From assembly GCA_949286815.1 (NCBI GenBank), contig CASEEB010000020.1:1-13322 (forward strand): a DNA stretch of 13,322 nucleotides, written 5' to 3'. The notes beneath the pieces are model-generated. The model saw only the letters and a program-made list of their open reading frames with translations, did not search any database and had not been told where the DNA came from. This DNA comes from an uncultured Eubacteriales bacterium. GTDB lineage: Bacteria > Bacillota > Clostridia > Oscillospirales > CAG-272. Below, one piece after another: positions 6,976-13,322 of the stretch (position 1 is the stretch's first letter; every line of letters begins with the position of its first letter). The position numbers were made by a program, and so were the translations under genes.

Positions 6976-7635
6976 ATGATAACATTTGAAACAATAAAAA
7001 AAGATACCGCAATCAACCACTATATCAAGAAAGCAGACGAATCGCTGTGCGCTCTCGGATTTACCGAACACAGCTTCGCTCATGTGACAAAAGTCGCGGA
7101 AACATCTGCTTATATACTCAATAGTCTGGGATATCCGGAGCACGAGATAGAACTGGTAAAAATAGCGGGATATCTTCACGATATCGGGAATCTGGTCAAC
7201 AGAATAGACCACTCTCAGAGCGGAGCGGTAATGGCTTTCAGAATTCTTGAAAGTATGGATATGCCGGCTGAAGATATCGCCACAATTGTCACCGCGATAG
7301 GAAATCACGACGAGGGAACAGGCGTTCCGGTAAACGCCGTCGCCGCGGCGCTTATACTTGCCGACAAAAGCGACGTCAGAAGAAGCAGAGTCAGAAACGC
7401 CGATATTTCAACCTTTGACATCCACGACAGGGTAAATTACTCGGTAGTAAAGTCAACACTAAAAATCAACGAAGATAAGACACTTATCAAACTCAAGCTC
7501 CAGATAGACACACACATAAGCTCAGTAATGAATTATTTCGAGATATTCCTCGGCAGAATGATTCTGTGTAAAAAAGCCGCGGAATGTCTCGGACTCCAGT
7601 TTAAATTGATTATCAACGAACAGCAATTAATGTAG
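6976..7635 (+). CDS. HD-domain metal-dependent phosphohydrolase in the Pho operon
   Basis: Predicted cytosolic HD-superfamily phosphohydrolase; the substrate is unknown. The HD metal-site residues are apparent in the 219-residue protein: His36 (or His32), the His68-Asp69 pair in YLHDIGN (66-72), His79 in DHSQSGAV, His111-Asp112 in IGNHDEGTG (108-116), and Asp130 in LADKSDVRRSR. The C-terminal part (about 140-219) is less conserved and may form an alpha/beta appendage. No membrane segments or GYP-type signature are visible. It follows phoU by 98 nt, including an A+T-only-loop hairpin (6888-6907), and precedes the response regulator by 34 nt, so co-expression with phosphate sensing is likely. 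AAGGAG lies about 16 nt before the ATG and can pair with the adjacent TCCTT (6954-6966), which might lower translation. Family call firm, role unknown. Confidence 0.85.
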   Translation: MITFETIKKDTAINHYIKKADESLCALGFTEHSFAHVTKVAETSAYILNSLGYPEHEIELVKIAGYLHDIGNLVNRIDHSQSGAVMAFRILESMDMPAEDIATIVTAIGNHDEGTGVPVNAVAAALILADKSDVRRSRVRNADISTFDIHDRVNYSVVKSTLKINEDKTLIKLKLQIDTHISSVMNYFEIFLGRMILCKKAAECLGLQFKLIINEQQLM

Positions 7636-7669
7636 TTGCTGTTAAATTTTATACAAGGTAGGAAACCAC

Positions 7670-8368
7670 ATGATATATCTCCTTGAAGACGATACAAGCA
7701 TACGCGAACTTGTCATATATTCTTTAAACAGGACCGGGACAAAAGCAGTAGGTTTTGAAAACGCCGCCACGTTCTGGAACGCAATGAGCAAAGAACTTCC
7801 CGAACTTATCCTGCTGGATATTATGCTGCCGGACGAGGACGGACTTTCTATTCTGGCAAAACTGAGAATGTCCGCCGAAACCAAAAAAATACCGGTCATT
7901 ATGCTTACCGCGAAAAGCACCGAATACGATAAAGTTATAGCCCTTGACAGCGGGGCGGATGATTATATTACAAAGCCTTTTGGCGTAATGGAACTGATAG
8001 CCAGGGTGAAAGCGGTGTCAAGACGTTCGGACGTACAGCAGAACGAGGAAAAATGTTTCAGATACGGAGACCTGTACATATCTGTGACAAAGCATCAGAT
8101 ACTTGCAAAAGATAAGGAAATAACTCTTACATTCAAAGAATTTGAACTTTTATGTCTGCTTTTTGAAAACAAAGGCGCCGTTCTGACACGCGACCAGATT
8201 CTTCGTCAGATCTGGGGATACGAGTTTGACGGGGAAAACCGGACCGTTGACGTTCATATAAGAACGCTCAGGGCAAAACTCGGAGAATACGGCGACATAG
8301 TGGAAACCGTAAGAGGAATAGGATATAAAATTGCGGATATAAAAACAAACGAAAATAATCTGAACTGA
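7670..8368 (+). CDS. phoB: OmpR/PhoB-family response regulator
   Basis: DNA-binding response regulator, most likely the PhoB/PhoP equivalent that controls the pst genes. The 232 residues contain a receiver domain (1-120) with the acidic pocket Glu6-Asp7-Asp8, phosphoacceptor Asp50 in LLDIMLP, switch Thr80 and Lys102 in TKPF. This is followed by an OmpR-type winged helix (about 127-225) with LTFKEFELLCLL (about 153-164), the recognition region NRTVDVHIRTLRAKL and the wing TVRGIGYKI. AAGGTAGG lies 5-10 nt before ATG 7670. It sits between the HD gene and the kinase gene (34-nt gaps on both sides). The PhoB assignment rests on the pst-phoU context; as a sequence it could serve another PhoR-like system. 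Confidence 0.92.
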   Translation: MIYLLEDDTSIRELVIYSLNRTGTKAVGFENAATFWNAMSKELPELILLDIMLPDEDGLSILAKLRMSAETKKIPVIMLTAKSTEYDKVIALDSGADDYITKPFGVMELIARVKAVSRRSDVQQNEEKCFRYGDLYISVTKHQILAKDKEITLTFKEFELLCLLFENKGAVLTRDQILRQIWGYEFDGENRTVDVHIRTLRAKLGEYGDIVETVRGIGYKIADIKTNENNLN

Positions 8369-8402
8369 AATTCAGCAAGTGCCGCAAAAGGAATTCTTTA
8401 TT

Positions 8403-10082
8403 ATGACGGTAAAAATCTGTAAAATAATTTGCATTGTTTCTTTTTTTGTTCTTCTGATAGCCGCGATCGTGATTTTGGGCGTATCATACTCATATTATTC
8501 TGACCGTCTTGAAGACGATCTTGAACAGAAAATGGAATATGTCAGCCGGGGAATAAATATGTCGGGACCGGATTTTCTTGAAGGACTTTCTGCGGACGGT
8601 ACCAGAATAACGCTTATTTCGTCCGACGGAACAGTTCTTTTTGATTCAAAGGCCGACCCGGCAAACATGGAAAATCACGCTTATCGCCAAGAAGTAAAGG
8701 ATGCGCTGAGTCTCGGGGTGGGAAAGAGTGAAAGATACTCAGATACCATGTCCGAAAAGACCTTATATTATGCCAAAAAATTAGATAACGGGGATGTAAT
8801 CAGACTTTCGGACAGTCAGATAACCTGGTTAAGTCTGACACTCAGTATGCTTACGCCGATTATTGTAATATATGTACTTTCAGTTATATTTTCAATATTT
8901 TTAGCCCACAGTCTGTCCAGAAAAATAGTCAAACCATTGAACGAAATTGACCTTGAACATCCCGAAAAACTTATTGAATACGAAGAGTTGACTCCGTTGC
9001 TGTCAAAAATAAACTCTCAGAACAAGATAATCAACAGGCAAATGGAGGAGCTTGAGAGAAAACAAAAGGAATTCAACGCCATCACCGACAATATGAGCGA
9101 AGGATTCATAATAATCGACGACAGGGCTGAGATACTTTCCTACAATGCGAGCGCCTTGAATCTTCTGGGAGATTCCGGAAAAGACGAATACAAAAGCGTG
9201 CTTTCAATAAACAGGAGCGAAAGCTTCCGCCGTACGATAAGCACCGCCCTGATGGGAGAACGGAAAGAAAGCATACTTCAGTCCGAACAGGGTTATTTAC
9301 GCATTATAGCAAATCCGGTTTTCGAGGACAACAAAACCGCGGGAGCGGTTATTCTGATACTTGATGAAACCGAAAAGGTAACCAATGAAAACATACGCCG
9401 CGAATTTACCTCAAACGTATCTCACGAACTCAAAACCCCGCTTACGTCAATTTCCGGGTTTGCGGAGCTGATGAAAACGGGATTGGTTTCCGAAGAAGAT
9501 ACGATTCATTTCGCGGATAACATATATAACGAGGCGCAAAGACTTATAACTTTGGTAAACGATATTATCAAACTGTCAAAGCTTGACGAGGGCGCCGGAA
9601 TGAATAACATAGAAAGCGTGGATATGGGAAATCTGGCTGAAGAAATATGCGGCAGGCTGTCTTTTGTGGCATCCTCGAACGAAATCAGCATAGAAACCCA
9701 TTGCGAGCACAGGATTATAGAGGGAAACAGAAAGATACTCGAAGAGATAATCTATAACCTGTGCGACAACGCAATAAAGTATAACAAAAAAGGCGGATTT
9801 GTACGCGTAACCGTAACGGGAAGCGGTGAATCCACACTGCTTTCTGTGAGTGACAACGGTATCGGAATTCCCAAAGAGGCGCAAAGCCGCGTGTTTGAAC
9901 GCTTTTACCGTGTGGATAAAAGTCATTCCAAAGAAATCGGGGGAACCGGACTCGGACTCTCAATAGTAAAACACGGAGCTCTGTACCACAACGCGAAAGT
10001 AACACTTGAAAGCGAGCCGGGAAAGGGAACCTCAATAACCATCATATTCCCGAATAAATTCAAAAAAAACTCCATGGAATAA
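8403..10082 (+). CDS. phoR: PhoR-type membrane sensor histidine kinase with PAS domain
   Basis: Membrane kinase expected to phosphorylate the adjacent regulator. ATG 8403 is preferred over an upstream in-frame GTG (8379) because AAAAGGA lies about 11 nt before it and the hydrophobic N-terminus starts directly. The 559 residues read as: TM1 (about 8-30), an extracytoplasmic sensor of about 110 residues (35-144), TM2 (about 145-168), a HAMP-like or linker helix (170-225), a PAS domain (about 226-325, with NMSEGFIIIDDRAEILSYN), HisKA with phosphoacceptor His341 in SHELKTPLTSISGFAELM, and HATPase_c with N-box NLCDNAIKYN (452-461), G1 DNGIGIP (484-490), F-box FERFYRV (498-504) and G2 GGTGLGLS (513-520). 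All catalytic motifs are intact. It is the last gene of the operon and is followed within 3 nt by a long hairpin. Confidence 0.93.
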   Translation: MTVKICKIICIVSFFVLLIAAIVILGVSYSYYSDRLEDDLEQKMEYVSRGINMSGPDFLEGLSADGTRITLISSDGTVLFDSKADPANMENHAYRQEVKDALSLGVGKSERYSDTMSEKTLYYAKKLDNGDVIRLSDSQITWLSLTLSMLTPIIVIYVLSVIFSIFLAHSLSRKIVKPLNEIDLEHPEKLIEYEELTPLLSKINSQNKIINRQMEELERKQKEFNAITDNMSEGFIIIDDRAEILSYNASALNLLGDSGKDEYKSVLSINRSESFRRTISTALMGERKESILQSEQGYLRIIANPVFEDNKTAGAVILILDETEKVTNENIRREFTSNVSHELKTPLTSISGFAELMKTGLVSEEDTIHFADNIYNEAQRLITLVNDIIKLSKLDEGAGMNNIESVDMGNLAEEICGRLSFVASSNEISIETHCEHRIIEGNRKILEEIIYNLCDNAIKYNKKGGFVRVTVTGSGESTLLSVSDNGIGIPKEAQSRVFERFYRVDKSHSKEIGGTGLGLSIVKHGALYHNAKVTLESEPGKGTSITIIFPNKFKKNSME

Positions 10083-10085
10083 GCA

Positions 10086-10188
10086 AAAACCCGCGTTATC
10101 GAAAATGTCGGATATATACCTGAACACACCGAAAGACTTTCTGTCATCGGTTTCAGATATATTAATATTTTCGATAACGGCGGGTTTT
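10086..10188. terminator. Long hairpin between convergent genes, probable bidirectional terminator
   Basis: The arms at 10086-10106 (AAAACCCGCGTTATCGAAAAT) and 10167-10188 are inverted repeats pairing over 21 bp with one bulged base. They are G+C-rich toward the outer end and flanked by A-tracts and T-tracts on opposite sides, so each strand ends with a GGGTTTT-like tail. It lies between the kinase stop (10082) and the oppositely oriented DtxR-family gene, the right place for a two-way terminator. The 60-nt interior is unusually long, and parts of it also pair: ATATAT with ATATAT, CTGAA (10120-10124) with TTCAG, and ACCGA with TCGGT. It can be drawn as one extended structure, unlike ordinary short terminators. 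Confidence 0.65.
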
Positions 10189-10224
10189 ATGTTTTATATT
10201 GGTTTTTTACCATTGATATAATCC

Positions 10225-10260
10225 GCACAGTTCGCAAACGCAAAACCGCAGTATACTGCC
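10225..10260. repeat. Degraded copy of the hairpin-plus-palindrome repeat
   Basis: The segment GCACAGTTCGCAAACG, then CAAAACCGCAGTATACTGCC, resembles the blocks at 2222-2254 and 13231-13262. It has an imperfect CAGTT..GC/GCaAAaCcG stem followed directly by a perfect 12-bp palindrome, GCAGTATACTGC (10248-10259). The palindrome differs from the GCTGTATACAGC copy by compensating changes that keep it self-complementary. Confidence 0.5.
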
Positions 10261-10279
10261 TATAACGGCATTTAATTAA

Positions 10280-10663
10280 TCATCCTTCTTTTCCGGAGAT
10301 TTTGGGCGCGACGTGTTTTTTTATGGCCTCAAAGCTTTCCTCACTTATATCATGCTCAATACGGCAGGCGTCTTCAGCCGCGGTATCTTCATTGACGCCC
10401 AGCATTACAAGCCATTGCGAAAGCAGTTTATGTCTCTCGTATATTTTTTTGGCTATTTCTTCTCCTTTGTCAAGTAAAGTGATATAACCGTCCGAGTCTA
10501 TTTTTATATAACCGTTTTCCCTGAGCGCTTTCATGGCTATGCTGACGCTGGGCTTTGAAAATCCCAATTCGTTTGCGATATCCACCGACCGGACGTAGCC
10601 TTTCTTTTCGGTCAGAATCAGGATAGACTCAAGATAATTTTCAGCCGACTCGTGTATTTGCAT
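10280..10663 (-). CDS. Short DtxR/MntR-family metal-dependent repressor
   Basis: Predicted metal-responsive transcriptional repressor. The 127 residues comprise an N-terminal winged helix (about 1-70, with SVDIANELGFSKPSVSIAMK as the helix-turn-helix) and a dimerisation and metal-binding helical domain (about 71-127). There is no C-terminal SH3-like domain, as in the MntR-sized class. Candidate metal ligands are Glu12, His78 (ERHKLL), Cys100, Glu103 and His104 in ACRIEH. A Cys at this place is the DtxR/IdeR pattern, where Bacillus MntR has Glu, so iron seems more likely than manganese. Asn9 stands where MntR has Asp8. AAAGGAG lies 9 nt before the ATG, and a good promoter lies upstream (10743-10771). 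It is divergent from the sugar kinase gene; targets are not visible here. Confidence 0.88.
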   Translation of the reverse strand: MQIHESAENYLESILILTEKKGYVRSVDIANELGFSKPSVSIAMKALRENGYIKIDSDGYITLLDKGEEIAKKIYERHKLLSQWLVMLGVNEDTAAEDACRIEHDISEESFEAIKKHVAPKISGKEG

Positions 10664-10742
10664 CTCTTGTACTCCTTTTTCAAAAGCTTATAAAACCTGT
10701 TTTTTACGATTAAAATTCTACTTTTAAAATCTATTTTGTTTT

Positions 10743-10771
10743 ATTATAACATTCCTTTGTGTTGTATGCAA
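10743..10771 (-). promoter_or_regulatory. Sigma-A-type promoter of the DtxR-family gene
   Basis: On the minus strand TTGCAT (10771-10766), a 17-nt spacer and a perfect TATAAT (10748-10743) form a near-consensus promoter. Transcription would start about 10736, giving a leader of about 70 nt. No clear DtxR-type palindrome overlaps it, so autoregulation is not shown. Confidence 0.7.
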
Positions 10772-10822
10772 TAATTTATTATGAATTTTTTGGATTTTTC
10801 ACTTCTAAAAAATGCTTATATA

Positions 10823-10851
10823 TTGACTTTAAATCAAATGTGTAGTATACT
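10823..10851 (+). promoter_or_regulatory. Sigma-A-type promoter of the sugar kinase gene
   Basis: TTGACT (10823-10828), a 17-nt spacer and TATACT (10846-10851) match the vegetative consensus at 5 of 6 positions each. The start site would be about 10858, only some 30 nt before ATG 10888. The -10 lies inside the 8-bp palindrome AGTATACT, which also occurs in the repeat at 10250-10257; this may be chance. Confidence 0.75.
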
Positions 10852-10887
10852 GAATACATAAGAAAAAATGAAATGAGAGGCAACTAT

Positions 10888-11844
10888 ATGAGCACATATT
10901 TTCTCGGAATTGACGGAGGCGGAACCAAAACCGAAGCCGTCGGGTGCGGCATAAAAGGAGATATACTTTTCCACGCCAAAGCGGGAGCTTCCAACCCAAA
11001 CGATATAGGAACCGATAAATCGGTGGATATCATTTCGGATCTGATAAACGGGGCGGTAAACAAATGCGACATTTCCGACTCCGATACGCTTTACGTGTTC
11101 GGAGGAATTTCCGGGGCGCTGAACCGAATGGAAGAGATGAACGGTATGCTTTCTGAAAGGTTTCCGAAAATTTCTGTCAGGATCGAATCGGATATTACAA
11201 ACGTAATGACGGGAGAAATCGGAAGAGCCGACGGCGCATGTGTTATATGCGGAACAGGATCCGTGTGCTTTGTACGAAGCAAATCCCGATTTTACCGCGT
11301 AGGCGGATGGGGCTACCTCATAGATTCCGCAGGAAGCGGATTTGACATCGGAAAGGCCGCGATAGAAGCGGTACTGCGCGCGTATGACGGCAGGGGAGAG
11401 CACACCATTCTCGAAAAACTCACGACCGAAAAGTTGGGAAAGCCGATTTGGGACAGTATAAGCGAAATTTATGACGGGGGAAAATCTTTCATTGCTTCAT
11501 TCGCCGAAACCGTTTTTAAGGGCTTTGAGCAGAAAGATAAAATCTGCGGGGAAATCCTTGACAGAAACGCCGGTTATATCGGTGAATACCTGAATACCGC
11601 CGGAAAAATACTCGGAAACAAATGCAAGGTGGTATTTTCGGGCGGTATCAATACGAATTATTCCGACATATGGCTAAATAAAGTATTTTCATTTTGTGAT
11701 TATGAAATAGACGCCGCGGTGGCGAAAACTCCTCCGGTATACGGCGCGTTGTGTGAGGCGTTTTCGGACTCCGGTCACAGTATGAGTTCGGAAACAGTAC
11801 AAAAATTAAAGGCAAATCTTACATACAGTCTTTCAGAATGTTAA
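10888..11844 (+). CDS. BadF/BadG-type ATPase, N-acetylglucosamine-kinase-like sugar kinase
   Basis: Cytosolic member of the ASKHA ATPase superfamily, BadF/BadG/BcrA/BcrD branch, which includes N-acetylglucosamine and N-acetylmuramate kinases. ATG 10888 is preferred to an in-frame ATG at 10873 because GAGAGG lies about 8 nt before it and the conserved N-terminus begins there. In the 318 residues: PHOSPHATE-1 loop GIDGGGTKTE (7-16), a candidate catalytic Asp102 in SDITNV, PHOSPHATE-2 CGTGS (121-125), GGWGYLIDSAGSGFDIG (139-155), typical of the NAGK branch, and adenosine motif SGGI (251-254). Length and motifs fit an amino-sugar kinase for cell-wall sugar recycling. The benzoyl-CoA-reductase activase branch is less likely, since its cluster Cys residues and partners are absent. 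It has its own promoter, and its stop overlaps the convergent downstream gene. Confidence 0.88.
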   Translation: MSTYFLGIDGGGTKTEAVGCGIKGDILFHAKAGASNPNDIGTDKSVDIISDLINGAVNKCDISDSDTLYVFGGISGALNRMEEMNGMLSERFPKISVRIESDITNVMTGEIGRADGACVICGTGSVCFVRSKSRFYRVGGWGYLIDSAGSGFDIGKAAIEAVLRAYDGRGEHTILEKLTTEKLGKPIWDSISEIYDGGKSFIASFAETVFKGFEQKDKICGEILDRNAGYIGEYLNTAGKILGNKCKVVFSGGINTNYSDIWLNKVFSFCDYEIDAAVAKTPPVYGALCEAFSDSGHSMSSETVQKLKANLTYSLSEC

Positions 11845-12557
11845 TCAATAAAAAAGATGCTGCCGGTATCACGGAGAGACTTTTTTGAAAGCGACACCGT
11901 TGTTTTGCCATGATTTTCGCAGAAACTTTTAATTGATCCGTAATCAGGGTGAAGGGAAATATCCCCGCAAAAAAATACTTTGTCGTCGCATTGCCCGGAC
12001 GCCCCTCCGATAAAACCGTATTCAAACCCTTCAAGCTCTATGCTGCCCGCGGATATGAGTAAGGCGTCGATTCCGCGCGACAATACGGCTCTATAGACAG
12101 ACACATCCGAGGTTATCAGCGCGTTTTCCGATACCTTGCAGACCGAGCATTTGGTATACCCTTGGGGCACATGTATTATTTCCTTGCCGGCAAAGTCCGC
12201 CGCTTCAAGAATTTTTTTCGAAATATGACGTGTATTGCAAATCAGAAAATTTCCCAAAAGTACCGCGTTGAAAAGCACGTCATGAGGATAAGTCTTATCT
12301 GTATCTTCGTCCGTAATACAAAGAGAATATTTTGTTGAATTCAAAATCAGGTCAATGGATTCCTTGTTTTCGCGGTAATATTTTTCATGACAGAACAGAG
12401 TGTCAAAGCCCGTAAACATAATCATGTCGGGATGGGACGACAGCGGAAAGTCAAGATATTTTGCTTCTTCAAGCGAGAAGAGGGTAAAACCGAATCCAGA
12501 CAGAAATTCTTTTGAAACTTCATCGAGATTTTTATTTATTATTGATATTTTTCCCAT
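11841..12557 (-). CDS. Probable GME-fold protein, DUF6873-like, function unknown
   Basis: A 238-residue soluble protein with no signal or membrane segment. It resembles the clostridial DUF6873 family, assigned to the guanidino-modifying-enzyme (GME, arginine-deiminase-like) fold; this rests on remembered motifs, not a search. The motifs are SSHPDM (40-45), YPHDVLFNAVLLGN (90-103), HVPQGYTKCSVCKV (129-142), LITSDVSVYRA (147-157), GFIGGASG (181-188) and FFCGDISLHPD (195-205). GME enzymes use Cys, His and acidic residues; Cys137, Cys140, Cys197, His42, His203 and Asp44 are candidates, but I cannot assign a catalytic set. The start ATG 12557 has a TAA 9 nt upstream in frame and no clear ribosome binding site. 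The gene ends convergently with the kinase gene, the stops overlapping by 4 nt. Confidence 0.8.
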   Translation of the reverse strand: MGKISIINKNLDEVSKEFLSGFGFTLFSLEEAKYLDFPLSSHPDMIMFTGFDTLFCHEKYYRENKESIDLILNSTKYSLCITDEDTDKTYPHDVLFNAVLLGNFLICNTRHISKKILEAADFAGKEIIHVPQGYTKCSVCKVSENALITSDVSVYRAVLSRGIDALLISAGSIELEGFEYGFIGGASGQCDDKVFFCGDISLHPDYGSIKSFCENHGKTTVSLSKKSLRDTGSIFFID

Positions 12558-12796
12558 ATTAATACGTTATGCCGCCCGCCTCAGACGGGCAATTCAATAA
12601 TCATTCAACGTTTTCAGCGGGAGATTGTATCTTCCCACTGAAAAAATCAAGTGGCGCCCGCTCAAGATAAAGCGGTACATCTTAATTTAGTTATACATGA
12701 AAAACTTTCGCGTGAAAATTCAAGCGTGAAACAGACTAAACAAGGTTTTGATTTAAGGTGGCTTTCACGCTATTTTCCGAACGCGCCAATTCTGAA
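12558..12796. other. Noncoding stretch with several inverted repeats
   Basis: No gene is seen. Structures are a 6-bp G+C hairpin with a 3-nt loop (CCCGTC-TGA-GGCGGG on the minus strand, about 12575-12590); a longer hairpin at 12611-12644, TTTTCAG...CTGAAAA plus inner GGGAGAT/ATCTTCCC with one mismatch and one bulge; and a 9-bp inverted repeat AGCGTGAAA (12723-12731) and TTTCACGCT (12763-12771). A further direct GCGTGAAA is at 12710-12717. The minus strand is the leader side of the GME-fold gene. A weak promoter (TTTTCA, 17 nt, TATAAC, about 12687-12715) may drive it. This could be a structured leader or small RNA; no known riboswitch class was recognised. Confidence 0.5.
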
Positions 12797-12832
12797 ATAC
12801 GCAGGGTGTGCTTTTTAACACACCCTGCGTAT
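12797..12832 (-). terminator. Terminator-like hairpin after rpmB
   Basis: A 14-bp perfect stem, ATACGCAGGGTGTG (12797-12810) and its complement (12819-12832), with an 8-nt loop lies about 20 nt downstream of the rpmB stop. The stability is high, but the minus-strand sequence after it reads TTTCAGAA, with only a short T-run, so termination may be partial or protein-assisted. It separates rpmB from the GME-fold gene. Confidence 0.7.
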
Positions 12833-12851
12833 AATAAATTACATTTGTAAA

Positions 12852-13037
12852 TCAAGCGCGGGTAACCTTGCCTGAACGAAGACAACGGGAACATACCGCA
12901 ACGGTCTTGGGTGTACCGTCAACAACAGCCTTTACCTTTCTGATATTGGGCTTCCATGTTCTGTTGGTCTTACGGTTGGAGTGTGAAACGCTCTGACCGA
13001 AAACAACTCCTTTTCCACAAACACTGCATTTTGCCAT
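12852..13037 (-). CDS. rpmB: 50S ribosomal protein L28
   Basis: Small basic protein of the large ribosomal subunit. The start is ATG 13037 because a full AAGGAGGTG lies 7 nt before it and the canonical MAKCSVCGKG begins there; a further in-frame upstream ATG would precede that site. The 61 residues match the usual L28 length. The conserved core SHSNRKTNRTWKPNIRKV is at 18-35. Cys4, Cys7, Cys49 and Cys52 form two CxxC pairs, so this is the zinc-binding C+ form of L28. Some Firmicutes also carry a Cys-free form expressed under zinc shortage; none is seen here. It is probably monocistronic, with the hairpin at 12797-12832 behind it. Confidence 0.97.
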   Translation of the reverse strand: MAKCSVCGKGVVFGQSVSHSNRKTNRTWKPNIRKVKAVVDGTPKTVAVCSRCLRSGKVTRA

Positions 13038-13322
13038 ATTGACACCTCCTTGTAATTTACCATACATCTATAACTGTACTCTTTTGCGGTTACATCTGCA
13101 AATAAATGATAATTTTATCACACATTTATTATATAATATCAAAAATGTACAAAGCACCCGAACGGTTTTGCCACTCAAAACCGAGGCTCACTATGTGATA
13201 TTTTATTTTATTGATTTCCGCACACGGCATAGTTTTGCGACCGCAAAACTGCGGTATACAGCCATTATTATACATTATATCATATTTTATAAAAAATTGC
13301 AATAGCTTTTTTAAATTTTTTT
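13038..13322. other. A+T-rich region upstream of rpmB with hairpins
   Basis: No gene is supported. The rpmB promoter must lie here on the minus strand, but no pair of hexamers is convincing; TATAAT-like sequence near 13132-13137 lacks a good -35, and TTGCAG with TACAGT (17-nt spacer, about 13074-13102) is the alternative. An 8-bp hairpin CGGTTTTG (13163-13170) and CAAAACCG (13176-13183) resembles the repeat hairpins and may be a degraded copy. The window ends in a T-rich run. Confidence 0.5.
13231..13284. repeat. Third copy of the hairpin-plus-palindrome repeat
   Basis: An 8-bp hairpin AGTTTTGC (13231-13238) and GCAAAACT (13243-13250), loop GACC, is followed at once by GCGGTATACAGC (13251-13262), one change from the perfect palindrome at 2243-2254. 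It then runs to TATACATTATATCATA, the same end as the 63-bp units at 2208 and 2305. The middle part is shorter than in those units. The shared order of hairpin, palindrome and A+T tail supports a dispersed repeat family. Confidence 0.7.

Noticed and set aside
8379..8402. GTG start for the histidine kinase
   Set aside because: It has no ribosome binding site, while ATG 8403 has AAAAGGA at a usable distance.
13163..13183. Intrinsic terminator hairpin
   Set aside because: The stem is perfect, but neither strand has a T-run after it; it looks more like a relic of the repeat family.

Overview
The window looks like a piece of chromosome from an anaerobic Firmicute of class Clostridia, probably the Oscillospiraceae/Ruminococcaceae side. 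The reasons are moderate A+T content, strong AGGAGG-type ribosome binding sites, a clostridial-style Pst/Pho operon, a short DtxR-type repressor, a zinc-ribbon L28 and a probable DUF6873-type GME-fold protein. No phage genes, transposases, CRISPR arrays, tRNAs or rRNAs were seen. This is an inference from gene content, and no database was consulted.

Layout. (1) 1-2050, minus strand: rlmB (23S rRNA 2'-O-ribose methyltransferase), followed downstream by a long, acidic, Cys- and Trp-free and probably disordered protein that runs off the left edge. (2) 2051-2650: a 600-nt A+T-rich divergent intergenic region. It holds a tandem palindromic repeat and a likely phosphate-responsive promoter for pstS. 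(3) 2651-10082, plus strand: pstS, pstC, pstA, pstB, phoU, an HD-domain phosphohydrolase, a PhoB/PhoP-type response regulator and a PhoR-type PAS histidine kinase. This makes up a complete uptake-plus-sensing unit for inorganic phosphate. (4) 10083-10279: a convergent gap dominated by a roughly 100-nt hairpin. (5) 10280-10663, minus: a short DtxR/MntR-family metalloregulator, divergent from a BadF/N-acetylglucosamine-kinase-family sugar kinase (10888-11844, plus). Good sigma-A-type promoters face both ways between them. (6) 11841-12557, minus: a probable GME-fold DUF6873-like protein whose stop codon overlaps the kinase stop. (7) 12558-13322: a structured noncoding stretch, a strong terminator-like hairpin, rpmB (minus), and another copy of the palindromic repeat.

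How the genes work together. PstS captures phosphate outside the membrane, PstC/PstA form the channel and PstB powers it. PhoU couples the transporter to the PhoR-like kinase, which phosphorylates the PhoB-like regulator; that regulator is expected to act on the pst promoter. The HD protein between phoU and the two-component genes is the least explained member. PstS has its two half-domains in circularly permuted order relative to the E. coli form. The rest of the window is separate housekeeping and metabolic content.

I see no clear evidence of a wholly new defence or mobile system. The best leads are the HD protein in the Pho operon, the permuted PstS, the dispersed hairpin-plus-palindrome repeat family, the long hairpin after the kinase gene, and the disordered protein at the left edge.
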